In this document: one piece after another, positions 1 to 5,835 of the stretch
Layout of the letters: every line of letters starts with the position of its first letter
Numbering within the stretch: position 1 is the first letter of the stretch
Assembly (NCBI GenBank): GCA_035540755.1
Contig: DATLGD010000056.1
Location: forward strand, 1 to 15,925
Length of the DNA: 15,925 bases
Direction of reading: 5' to 3'
DNA from: DATLGD01 sp035540755
GTDB taxonomy: Bacteria > Actinomycetota > Actinomycetes > Mycobacteriales > SCTD01
Position numbers and translations under genes: made by a program
The notes under the pieces: model-generated
Databases searched by the model: none
Seen by the model: only the letters and a program-made list of their open reading frames with translations
What the model was told of the DNA's origin: nothing

Positions 1-662
1 CCGCCTTCGAGCACCAGCCGCGACGCCCACGGCTCGGGCACCCAGGCGCCGGCGATCCGACCGGCCTGGAACTCGGTCAGCGTCGCGGCGTTCTCCTGCG
101 CCCGGATGACGACGTCCCCGCCGCCGTCGGGCTGCACCCGGAAACCCTGCTCGGCCAGCCAGGTGCGCAGGGCGACGTCCTGCGTGCCACCGGTCTGCGG
201 GGTGGCGACGCGCTCGCCCCGCAGCTGCTCGGGGCGGGTGATGTCGTCGCGCACCACCAGCGACGCCCCGCCCGACGTCGCGCCGGCGACGATCCGCAGC
301 GCCTCACCGCGGCTGCGCACGAAGCCGTTGACAGCCGGGTTCGGCCCGACGTAGGCGGCGTCCAGGCTGCCGGCGAACAGGGCTTCGACGGCGGCCGGAC
401 CGGCGTTGAACACCTGGGTCTTCAGTGCGGTGTCGCCGAGAGCGTCGGCGTACGTGCCGGTACCGACGCCGTACACCGCACCGGCGTGCGTGACGTTGGC
501 GAAGTACCCGAGCCGCAGCTCGGCCGCCGGACGGGCGTCGGCGGACGCCTGCACCGGTGCCGCGACCGACGTCGGGTCCGTCACCGCGCACGCGGTCATC
601 GCCAGCGACGCCAGCGCGAGGAGCGCGGTGCGGAGCAGGTGCCGTCCGTAGCGGGTGCTCAC
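1..662 (-). CDS. ABC transporter substrate-binding lipoprotein, sulfonate/taurine/sulfate type (C-terminus outside window)
   Basis: About 220 residues are visible; the C-terminus runs off the left edge. The GTG start at 662 overlaps the cysN stop by 4 nt (GTGA). The N-terminus is a lipoprotein signal: basic residues, a hydrophobic stretch and a lipobox-like MTAC with Cys25 as the predicted lipidated residue. The mature part has features of the SsuA/TauA/NrtA-like periplasmic-binding family: LRLGYFANVTHAGAV near the mature start, a segment reading DAAYVGPNPAVNGF, then RPEQLRGERVATPQTGGTQD and AGAWVPEPWASRL. Such proteins bind sulfonates, taurine or related anions outside the membrane and pass them to an ABC permease. 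Its place as last visible gene of the cysCDN operon points to a sulfur ligand, but the exact ligand cannot be read from sequence. The permease and ATPase genes would be expected further left. The gene is clear although the visible frame has no ATG near its start. Confidence 0.88.
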   Translation of the reverse strand, partial: MSTRYGRHLLRTALLALASLAMTACAVTDPTSVAAPVQASADARPAAELRLGYFANVTHAGAVYGVGTGTYADALGDTALKTQVFNAGPAAVEALFAGSLDAAYVGPNPAVNGFVRSRGEALRIVAGATSGGASLVVRDDITRPEQLRGERVATPQTGGTQDVALRTWLAEQGFRVQPDGGGDVVIRAQENAATLTEFQAGRIAGAWVPEPWASRLVLEG

Positions 663-1927
663 GGGGCGGCCACCATGCCCGCGGCCACGGTGGCTCCGGT
701 GGTCTCGTCGAGGAGCACGAACGCGCCGGTGGTGCGGTCGACGGCGTACGGCTCGACCGCCAGCGGCGTGGCGGCGCGCAGCGTCACGCGGCCGATGTCG
801 TTGAGCTGCAGGGCGTCAGCCGGCTGCCGGTCGAGCGTGGTGACCTCGAGCCGGTCGTGCAGCCCGGTGACCATCGCCTTGGCGGTGCGGGTGGTGTGCT
901 TGACCAGCAGACGTGCTCCGGCGCGCAGCGGCGTGTCGGCCATCCAGCAGACGGTGGCGTCGAAGCTCGAGACGGTCGGCGGCGCCTCGGCCGCCGAGGC
1001 GAGCAGGTCGCCGCGGCTGACGTCGAGCTCGTCGGCCAGCCGGAGCGTGACGGCCTGCCGGGCGACGGCGGCGTCCAGCGGCCCGTCGGCGGTGTCGATG
1101 CCGGCGATCGTGCTCGTGCGTCCCGAGGGCAGCACGACCACCTCGTCGCCGACGCGGAAGGTGCCGCTCGCCACCGTCCCGGCGTAGCCGCGGTAGTCGG
1201 GCAGCTCGGTCGACATGGGCCGGATGACGTACTGCACGGGCAACCGCGCCGGCCGGTCCTCGCCGTGGTCCCGCTCGACCCGCACCTGCTCGAGGTGCTC
1301 GAGCAGCGCCGGGCCGTCGTACCAGGGCATGGCGTCGCTGCGGTGCACGACGTTGTCGCCCTGCAGCGCCGCGATCGGGATCGCGGTCAGGTCCGGCAGC
1401 TCGCCGAAGCCCTGGCGGCGCAGGTCGTCCGCGAACTCCCGGAAGTCCTTGACGACGGCGTCGAAGACGGCCTGGTCGAAGTCGACGAGGTCCATCTTGT
1501 TGACCGCCAGCACCAGGTGCGGGACGCGCAGCAGGGCCGACAGGGACGCGTGCCGGCGGGTCTGCTCGACGACGCCCTTGCGCGCATCGACGAGCACCAG
1601 CGCGAGGTCGGCCGTGGACGCGCCGGTGACCATGTTCCGCGTGTACTGCACATGGCCCGGGGTGTCGGCCACGATGAACGAGCGCACCGGCGTCGAGAAG
1701 TACCGGTAGGCGACGTCGATGGTGATGCCCTGCTCGCGCTCGGCGCGCAGGCCGTCGGTGAGCAGCGCCAGGTTCGTGTAGTCGTCACCCCTGTCCGCCG
1801 AGGTGCGCTCGACGCTCTCGAGCTGGTCGGCGAACACGGTCTTGCTGTCGTAGAGCAGCCGGCCGATCAGCGTCGACTTGCCGTCGTCGACGGAGCCGGC
1901 GGTGGCGAACCGCAGGAGATCACTCAT
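659..1927 (-). CDS. cysN: Sulfate adenylyltransferase subunit 1, GTPase (CysN)
   Basis: This is the GTPase subunit of ATP sulfurylase, which with CysD turns sulfate and ATP into adenosine 5'-phosphosulfate (APS) in the cytoplasm. The 422-aa protein has the elongation-factor-like G domain in its N-terminal half: Walker A GSVDDGKS (11-18), switch region GITIDVAYRYF (67-77), DTPGH (88-92) and NKMD (143-146). EF-Tu-like beta-barrel domains follow. The length fits a stand-alone CysN with no fused APS-kinase domain, consistent with a separate cysC upstream. The ATG at 1927 shares one base with the cysD stop (TGATG), which implies translational coupling. The open frame extends upstream to 2365, but that part lies inside cysD and lacks CysN similarity. 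The stop overlaps the next gene's GTG by 4 nt. Expression should follow the cysC leader region. Confidence 0.97.
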   Translation of the reverse strand: MSDLLRFATAGSVDDGKSTLIGRLLYDSKTVFADQLESVERTSADRGDDYTNLALLTDGLRAEREQGITIDVAYRYFSTPVRSFIVADTPGHVQYTRNMVTGASTADLALVLVDARKGVVEQTRRHASLSALLRVPHLVLAVNKMDLVDFDQAVFDAVVKDFREFADDLRRQGFGELPDLTAIPIAALQGDNVVHRSDAMPWYDGPALLEHLEQVRVERDHGEDRPARLPVQYVIRPMSTELPDYRGYAGTVASGTFRVGDEVVVLPSGRTSTIAGIDTADGPLDAAVARQAVTLRLADELDVSRGDLLASAAEAPPTVSSFDATVCWMADTPLRAGARLLVKHTTRTAKAMVTGLHDRLEVTTLDRQPADALQLNDIGRVTLRAATPLAVEPYAVDRTTGAFVLLDETTGATVAAGMVAAP

Positions 1928-2832
1928 CAGAAGTAGCCCTCCTTCTTGCGGTCCTCCATGGCGGCCTCGGAGGCGCGGTCGTCGGCACGGGTGGCTCCGC
2001 GCTCGGTGAGCCGCGTCGCGGCGACCTCGTCGACGACCTCCTCGGCGGTGCGGGCGGGTGAGGCGACCGCGCCGGTGCAGGAGGCGTCGCCGACGGTGCG
2101 GTAGCGCACGGTCCGCGTCGTCACCTGCTCGCCGGCGCGGGGCAGCGAGTGCGGCGTGACGGCGAGCAGCATGCCGTCGCGCTCGAACACCGCCCGCTCG
2201 TGCGCGTAGTAGATCTCGGGGACCTCGATGCGCTCGCGGGCGATGTAGCGCCAGACGTCGAGCTCGGTCCAGTTCGACAGCGGGAAGACCCGGATGTGCT
2301 CTCCCGGCAGGTGCCGGCCGTTGTAGAGGCTCCACAGCTCGGGTCGCTGGTTCTTCGGGTCCCACTGCCCGAACGCGTCGCGGAAGGAGAAGAACCGCTC
2401 CTTGGCCCGCGCCTTCTCCTCGTCGCGGCGGGCGCCGCCGAAGACGGCGTCGTAGCGGCCTTCCTCGACGGCGCGCAGCAGCGTCGTCGTCTGCAGCGGG
2501 TTGCGCAGCCCGCCCGGGACCTCGCGCACGCGCCCTTCGTCGATGTCGTCCTGCACCTTCGCCACCACCAGCCGCGCGCCGAGCTCCTCGACGCGGCGGT
2601 CGCGGAAGGCGAGCACCTCGTCGAAGTTGTGGCCGGTGTCCACGTGCACCAGGGGGAACGGGATGCGGGCCGGCCAGAACGCCTTGGTGGCCAGGTGGAG
2701 CATGACGATGGAGTCCTTGCCGCCGCTGAACAGCAGCGCGGGCCGCTCGAACTCAGCAGCCACCTCGCGCATGACGTGGATGCTCTCGGCCTCGAGCAGG
2801 TCGAGCTGCGACAGCTTCACGGGGGCGGTCAT
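1927..2832 (-). CDS. cysD: Sulfate adenylyltransferase subunit 2 (CysD)
   Basis: This is the catalytic ATP-pyrophosphatase subunit of ATP sulfurylase and acts with CysN. The 301-aa protein carries the PP-loop SGGKDS at 36-41, followed by HLATKAF, and the family segments PFPLVHVDTGHNF, GGARRDEEKARAKERFFSFRD, WNxKNQRPELW-like and NWTELDVW. The C-terminus ends KKEGYF, typical of CysD. The ATG at 2832 overlaps the cysC stop by 4 nt (ATGA), which fixes the start; the in-frame upstream extension to 3018 lies within cysC and is Arg/Ala/Pro-rich shadow sequence. Length matches the family (about 300 aa). It is the second gene of the minus-strand cysC-cysD-cysN-binding protein operon, so it should be controlled by the leader region upstream of cysC. 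No unusual residues were seen. Confidence 0.97.
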   Translation of the reverse strand: MTAPVKLSQLDLLEAESIHVMREVAAEFERPALLFSGGKDSIVMLHLATKAFWPARIPFPLVHVDTGHNFDEVLAFRDRRVEELGARLVVAKVQDDIDEGRVREVPGGLRNPLQTTTLLRAVEEGRYDAVFGGARRDEEKARAKERFFSFRDAFGQWDPKNQRPELWSLYNGRHLPGEHIRVFPLSNWTELDVWRYIARERIEVPEIYYAHERAVFERDGMLLAVTPHSLPRAGEQVTTRTVRYRTVGDASCTGAVASPARTAEEVVDEVAATRLTERGATRADDRASEAAMEDRKKEGYF

Positions 2833-3407
2833 GCCAGCCCCCGATCGGCCAGCAGCCGCAGGACCTGGTCGACGGACGCGTCGAGGCCCAGCTCGTGCGT
2901 CGGCACGCGCAGCGCGGGTGCGGCGGGCACCTCGTACGGGGCGTCGACCCCTGTCAGGCCGGTCAGCTCGCCTCGGGCCTGCCGGGCGTAGAGCCCCTTG
3001 ACGTCCCGCTCGCTGCACACCTCGACCGGCGCGGCGACGTGCACCTCGAGGAAGCTGGCCTTCTTGCGCTCGTGCAGCGCCTGCACCGCCGCCCGCGTCT
3101 CGGCGAAGGGCGAGATGACGCTCGCGAGCACGAGAACGCCGTGCCTCGCCAGGGTGGCCGCGACCCAGCCGATGCGCAGCACGTTGGTGTCACGGTCCTC
3201 CCGGCTGAACCCGAGGCCCTGAGACAGGAACTCGCGCACCTCGTCGCCGTCCAGCAGCTCGACCGCACGGCCGTCGAGCCGCGCGGCCACGGCTGTGGCG
3301 AGGGTCGTCTTGCCGGCGCTCGGCAGACCGGTGAACCACACCGTGGCTCCGGCGGCCGACGGCAGCGGGGTGGCGCCGGCCTGCGGCCGGACGTCGACAG
3401 TGGTCAT
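2829..3407 (-). CDS. cysC: Adenylylsulfate (APS) kinase (CysC)
   Basis: CysC phosphorylates APS to PAPS. The 192-aa protein has the P-loop GLPSAGKT (27-34), LLDGDEVR (51-58), the family signature GFSREDRDTNVLRIGWVA (66-83), the SPF segment near residue 99 and DVKGLYARQARGEL, all typical of APS kinases. The ATG at 3407 has a strong Shine-Dalgarno GGAGGA at 3415-3420 with 7-nt spacing. That Shine-Dalgarno is complementary to a segment 95-110 nt upstream, just after the leader-peptide stop (see the regulatory entry). First structural gene of the minus-strand operon. Because CysH here looks APS-specific, PAPS made by CysC may serve sulfotransferases more than cysteine synthesis, as in other actinomycetes; that is inference. 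The first 18 residues precede the conserved core and are probably disordered. Confidence 0.96.
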   Translation of the reverse strand: MTTVDVRPQAGATPLPSAAGATVWFTGLPSAGKTTLATAVAARLDGRAVELLDGDEVREFLSQGLGFSREDRDTNVLRIGWVAATLARHGVLVLASVISPFAETRAAVQALHERKKASFLEVHVAAPVEVCSERDVKGLYARQARGELTGLTGVDAPYEVPAAPALRVPTHELGLDASVDQVLRLLADRGLA

Positions 3408-3414
3408 GCAGGGG

Positions 3415-3420
3415 TCCTCC
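3415..3420 (-). promoter_or_regulatory. Shine-Dalgarno of cysC
   Basis: GGAGGA on the minus strand, 7 nt ahead of the cysC ATG. Five of its six bases lie inside the 3' arm of the predicted sequestering stem, so accessibility of this site probably decides cysC translation. Confidence 0.8.
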
Positions 3421-3525
3421 GGAACGGAGCGGTCGAGGGTGCGCGGGCGTGCGCGGACGGGCCCCGTGGCAGGGCCGGCGTTCCCGGGGGCGAGGCGCGT
3501 CAGCGCGCCGAGGTCGTCCCGGAGG
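3416..3525 (-). promoter_or_regulatory. Predicted anti-Shine-Dalgarno stem in the cysC leader RNA
   Basis: On the minus-strand transcript, CCTCCGGGACG (3525-3515) begins at the base directly after the leader-peptide stop codon. It can pair with CGTTCCGGAGG (3426-3416), which contains the cysC Shine-Dalgarno. The pairing is 11 continuous base pairs with a single G-U, enclosing an 88-nt loop that itself holds a small GC hairpin (3494-3509). This is seen directly in the sequence. The proposed function, hiding the ribosome-binding site until a ribosome at the end of the leader peptide disturbs the 5' arm, is inference. CCCGGTGG at 3629-3622, near the leader start, can pair with the same 5' arm at 7 of 8 positions and could be a competing arm. 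No U-run is present, so this is not a classic intrinsic terminator. Confidence 0.6.
3494..3509 (-). promoter_or_regulatory. Small GC hairpin within the cysC leader RNA
   Basis: On the minus strand GGCGCG, the loop CTGA, then CGCGCC form a perfect 6-bp stem with a 4-nt loop. It starts 17 nt after the leader stop and would sit inside the loop of the larger anti-Shine-Dalgarno stem. No T-run follows, so termination would have to be Rho-dependent or absent. Confidence 0.4.
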
Positions 3526-3603
3526 TCAGGAACGCGGACAGACCGCGCTGGCGACGCGCTGCAGGTCGACGTGCAGCCGCGCGACGAGGACCGCGTGCTG
3601 CAC
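3526..3603 (-). CDS. Leader peptide upstream of cysC (sulfur-operon HVDL-type)
   Basis: A 25-aa ORF 119 nt upstream of cysC, starting GTG at 3603 with a GAGGA motif 7 nt ahead. It contains VARLHVDLQR followed by VASAVCP and ends two residues later. The single Cys codon (TGT, 3540-3538) is the fourth codon from the end. The plus-strand leader ahead of sirA has the same core and ending. From general knowledge, small leader peptides with an R-x-HVDL-x-R...SA-x-C pattern occur ahead of actinobacterial sulfur genes, and cysteine-codon leaders act as attenuators in mycobacteria. An in-frame GTG at 3633 follows a -10-like CATCCT by 6 nt and could instead give a leaderless 35-aa form. The stop codon abuts the anti-Shine-Dalgarno arm. 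A regulatory role is inferred. Confidence 0.78.
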   Translation of the reverse strand: MQHAVLVARLHVDLQRVASAVCPRS

Positions 3604-3633
3604 GCGCTCGTCCTCGTTCTCCCACCGGGTCAC

Positions 3634-3758
3634 TAGGAGAGGATGGCACAGCACCCGGTCGGCGGTCGACGCGAGAGCCCCACGGGGCGCTGTGGGACGT
3701 GTCACTGCCCCGCGTCGGCATGCCGGCGCCGACGGAGCGTTGTGCGACTCTGGACGGC
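3634..3758. promoter_or_regulatory. Divergent promoter region between the cysC and sirA leaders
   Basis: This 125-bp stretch separates the two leader-peptide ORFs and must hold both promoters. On the minus strand, TCGACC (3669-3664) and CATCCT (3645-3640), 18 nt apart, are weak -35/-10 candidates with a start near 3634. On the plus strand GACTCT (3746-3751) sits 7 nt before the leader GTG at 3759, compatible with a leaderless transcript; no good -35 is visible. The assignments are tentative because actinobacterial promoters are poorly conserved. Confidence 0.4.
3713..3734. promoter_or_regulatory. Inverted repeat, candidate operator upstream of the sirA leader
   Basis: CGTCGGC (3713-3719) and GCCGACG (3728-3734) are perfect 7-bp arms around an 8-nt spacer. 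A second perfect palindrome, CGGCATGCCG (3716-3725), overlaps it. The repeat ends 12 bp ahead of the -10 candidate of the sirA leader, covering the -35 area, which suits a repressor or activator site. The binding protein is unknown. Confidence 0.35.
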
Positions 3759-3845
3759 GTGTCTGCGCTCCGCTCCGTGCCGCTGGTGGCTCGACTCCAC
3801 GTCGACCTGCAGCGCACGAGCAGCGCCGTCTGTCCCGCCGCCTGA
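3759..3845 (+). CDS. Leader peptide upstream of sirA (sulfur-operon HVDL-type)
   Basis: A 28-aa ORF starting GTG at 3759 and ending 73 nt before sirA. It contains LVARLHVDLQR, then TSSAVCPAA and stop, so it matches the minus-strand leader across the core and the SAVCP ending. The single Cys codon (TGT) is at 3831-3833. The two leaders share 18 identical nucleotides (CACGTCGACCTGCAGCGC), but elsewhere use different codons for the same residues (GTG GCT CGA against GTC GCG CGG; GCC against GCG), suggesting selection on the peptide rather than only the RNA. No Shine-Dalgarno is visible upstream; a -10-like GACTCT 7 nt ahead suggests leaderless initiation. Likely role: cysteine- or sulfur-responsive control of sirA. 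Function is inferred from family resemblance and position. Confidence 0.78.
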   Translation: MSALRSVPLVARLHVDLQRTSSAVCPAA

Positions 3846-3887
3846 TCCCTGCACCGCATCCCCGCACAGCAGTGCAACCGGCACGGA
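3774..3887 (+). promoter_or_regulatory. Long-range 9-bp pairing in the sirA leader RNA
   Basis: TCCGTGCCG at 3774-3782, inside the leader peptide codons, is perfectly complementary to CGGCACGGA at 3879-3887 in the stretch before the sirA Shine-Dalgarno (GAGGAG, 3906-3911). Translation of the leader would break this pairing. Unlike the cysC side, it does not directly cover the Shine-Dalgarno, so its role is less clear and it may be chance. Confidence 0.3.
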
Positions 3888-3918
3888 CCACCGACGGACC
3901 AGGACGAGGAGACACCGC

Positions 3919-5553
3919 ATGCCCGCCAAGCGCGGACAGGGCCAGTGGGCGCTGGGCTACCGAGAGCCCCTGAACGCCAACGAGCAGGTCAAGAAGGACA
4001 GCGACCCGCTGAGCGTCAAGGACCGCGTCCTGACCACCTACGCCGAGAAGGGCTTCGACGCCATCGACGGCGCCGACAAGCGCGGCCGGTTGCGCTGGTA
4101 CGGCCTGTACACGCAGCGGGCGGAGGGCATCCCGGGCGGCAAGACCGCGCTCCTCGAGCCCGAGGAGCTCGAGGCGCCGTACTTCATGTTCCGCGTGCGC
4201 ATCGACGGCGGCCTGCTCTCCAACGACCAGCTGCGCGTCATCGGCGAGGTCGCCACCGAGTTCGGCCGCGACGTCGCCGACGTCACCGACCGGCAGAACG
4301 TGCAGCTGCACTGGATCCGGATCGAGGACATGCCCGAGATCTGGGCACGTCTCGAGCGGGTCGGGCTCGGGTCGACCGAGGCGTGCGGCGACACCCCGCG
4401 CGTCATCCTCGGCTGTCCGCTCGCGGGCGTCGACGCCGACCAGGTCATCGACGCGACGCCGGCCGTCGAGGCGGTGGCCAAGCGCTTCGTCGGCGACCCC
4501 GCCTTCGCGAACCTGCCGCGCAAGTTCAAGACGTCCATCTCCGGCTGCGGCACGCACTGCACCAACCACGAGATCAACGACGTCGCGTTCGTCGGCGTCG
4601 TGCACCCCGAGCTCGGTGCGGGCTACGACCTGTGGGTCGGCGGCGGGCTCTCGACCAACCCCAAGCTCGGCCTGCGACTCGGCACGTTCGTCGAGCCGGA
4701 CCGGGTGGAGGAGGCCTGGGCAGGGGTCTGCTCGGTGTTCCGCGACTACGGCTACCGGCGGTCCCGCACGCACGCCCGGCTGAAGTTCCTGCTCGCCGAC
4801 TGGGGCCCCGAGCGCTTCCGCCAGGTGCTGCAGGACGAGTACCTCGGCAGCCCCCTGCCCGACGGCCCGGCGCCGGCGACGCCCCCCCGCGAGGAGCGCG
4901 ACCACGTCGGCGTGCACCGGCAGGTCGACGGGCTGAACTACGTCGGCGTCGTGCCGCGCGCGGGCCGCACGAGCGGGTCGCAGCTGACCCGAGTCGCCGA
5001 GCTCGCGGCGCTCTACGGCGACGGCCGGGTGCGCACCACGGCTCAGCAGGGGCTGGTGCTGCTCGGTGTCCCGGACGACGTCGTGCCGCCGCTGGTGCAG
5101 GCGCTCGAGGCCGAGGACCTGCGCGTCAGGCCGTCGGTGTTCCGCCGCGGCACGATGGCGTGCACCGGCATCGAGTTCTGCAAGCTCGCCATCGTCGAGA
5201 CCAAGCAGCGGGCGCAGGACATCTACACCGCGCTGGAGGAGCGGCTGCCGGAGTTCGACGAGCCGATCACGATCAACGTCAACGGCTGCCCGAACTCCTG
5301 CGCGCGGTTCCAGACCGGCGACATCGGGCTGAAGGGCTCCATCGTCGACGGCGAGGAGGGGTTCCAGGTCCACCTCGGCGGACGGCTCGGCGAGGACGCC
5401 GGCTTCGGCCGCAAGTCGCGCGGGCTCAAGGTCACCGGCGAGGGCGCCGTCGACTACGTCGAGCGCCTGCTGCGCAGCTACCTGGTCGACCGCGCCGAGG
5501 GCGAGCGCTTCGCGACCTGGGCCCGTCGCGCCGACGAGGCGCTGCTGCGCTGA
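3919..5553 (+). CDS. sirA: Ferredoxin-dependent sulfite reductase, siroheme/4Fe-4S (SirA/NirA)
   Basis: The enzyme reduces sulfite to sulfide with six electrons from ferredoxin. The 544-aa protein has the two-repeat nitrite/sulfite reductase fold. The siroheme-4Fe4S cysteines are Cys415 and Cys421 (TGIEFC spacing) and Cys457 and Cys461 (NGCPNSC). Tyr64 (RWYGLYTQR) and Cys156 (EACGDTPRVI) lie at the spacing of the Tyr-Cys cross-link described for the Mycobacterium tuberculosis enzyme, favouring sulfite over nitrite reductase. The context, divergent from cysCDN and near cysH, supports the same call. The ATG at 3919 is preceded by GAGGAG with 7-nt spacing; the frame is open upstream to 3643, but that part covers the leader region and is not similar to the family. 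It is followed 10 nt later by a zinc-ribbon gene. Often annotated nirA. Confidence 0.96.
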   Translation: MPAKRGQGQWALGYREPLNANEQVKKDSDPLSVKDRVLTTYAEKGFDAIDGADKRGRLRWYGLYTQRAEGIPGGKTALLEPEELEAPYFMFRVRIDGGLLSNDQLRVIGEVATEFGRDVADVTDRQNVQLHWIRIEDMPEIWARLERVGLGSTEACGDTPRVILGCPLAGVDADQVIDATPAVEAVAKRFVGDPAFANLPRKFKTSISGCGTHCTNHEINDVAFVGVVHPELGAGYDLWVGGGLSTNPKLGLRLGTFVEPDRVEEAWAGVCSVFRDYGYRRSRTHARLKFLLADWGPERFRQVLQDEYLGSPLPDGPAPATPPREERDHVGVHRQVDGLNYVGVVPRAGRTSGSQLTRVAELAALYGDGRVRTTAQQGLVLLGVPDDVVPPLVQALEAEDLRVRPSVFRRGTMACTGIEFCKLAIVETKQRAQDIYTALEERLPEFDEPITINVNGCPNSCARFQTGDIGLKGSIVDGEEGFQVHLGGRLGEDAGFGRKSRGLKVTGEGAVDYVERLLRSYLVDRAEGERFATWARRADEALLR

Positions 5554-5563
5554 TGGCCCCCTG

Positions 5564-5737
5564 ATGTCGGAGCCGACCGCGCGGGCGGTGCCGTTCTTCT
5601 GCCCGTTCTGCGGCGAGGAGTCGGTGCGTCCGTGGGGCGACGACCCGGACAAGGGCCACGGCGAGTGGAAGTGCGAGGACTGCACCCGCGTCTTCGTCCT
5701 GCGCTACAAGGGGATCACCGGCCGCACCGACCCCTGA
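5564..5737 (+). CDS. Small zinc-ribbon protein linked to sulfite reductase
   Basis: A 57-aa ORF 10 nt after the sirA stop, probably translationally coupled because no strong Shine-Dalgarno is visible. It has two CxxC knuckles, Cys13-Pro-Phe-Cys16 and Cys37-Glu-Asp-Cys40, in a compact treble-clef or rubredoxin-like arrangement around an aromatic core (FFCPFCGEE, WKCEDCTRVFVLRYKG). From memory, streptomycetes carry a comparable small gene between nirA and cysH, so the association with sulfite reductase appears conserved, though its role has not been established to my knowledge. It could bind zinc or iron and act as an assembly, electron-transfer or regulatory partner of SirA. Too small and too unlike transposase zinc fingers to be an IS remnant. 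The coding call is good; function unknown. Confidence 0.82.
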   Translation: MSEPTARAVPFFCPFCGEESVRPWGDDPDKGHGEWKCEDCTRVFVLRYKGITGRTDP

Positions 5738-5743
5738 CTTCCC

Positions 5744-5827
5744 CCGCCCCCGCGACTTCCCCTGCCTGGTGACACGTTCAAGGGCACGATCGGTGTCACG
5801 CCGCAGGGGAAGTCGCGATGGGGGCGG
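5744..5827. repeat. Large compound inverted repeat between convergent genes (candidate bidirectional terminator or REP-like element)
   Basis: Three nested stems fill this 84-bp stretch. The outer stem is CCGCCCCC (5744-5751) with GGGGGCGG (5820-5827). The middle stem is a perfect 14 bp, GCGACTTCCCCTGC (5752-5765) with its complement at 5803-5816. The inner stem is GTGACAC (5769-5775) with GTGTCAC (5793-5799). Only a 3-nt bulge and a 3x3 internal loop interrupt the 29 paired positions; the apex is 17 nt. It lies between the ends of the zinc-ribbon gene and cysH, which face each other, so it could stop transcription from both sides. There is no T-run. The size and perfection also fit a dispersed palindromic element, which only a genome search could decide. 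Confidence 0.75.
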
Positions 5828-5835
5828 CGCCGGGG

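Noticed and set aside
1928..2365. N-terminal extension of CysN upstream of 1927
   Set aside because: The extra sequence lies inside cysD, is Arg-rich, and precedes the normal CysN N-terminus, whose ATG is coupled to the cysD stop.
2833..3018. N-terminal extension of CysD
   Set aside because: Lies inside cysC in another frame and has no similarity to CysD; the ATGA overlap at 2829-2832 marks the start.
3556..3815. 18-bp inverted repeat (3556-3573 and 3798-3815) as ends of a mobile element
   Set aside because: Both copies lie at the same codons of the two leader peptides (HVDLQR), so peptide conservation explains them; no transposase or target duplication is present.
3945..5564. Second plus-strand open frame across sirA
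   Set aside because: Arg/Ala/Pro-rich shadow of sirA in another frame, a usual effect of very high GC.
3604..5685. Very long minus-strand open frame antisense to sirA
   Set aside because: It is rich in Arg, Ala, Asp and Leu with no domain, and mirrors the codons of sirA. Only its last 25-35 codons, which form the cysC leader peptide, look real.
5766..5802. GTTCAAGGG in the apex of the large hairpin as a tRNA T-loop
   Set aside because: No acceptor stem, anticodon arm or D arm can be built around it; the structure is one long hairpin.
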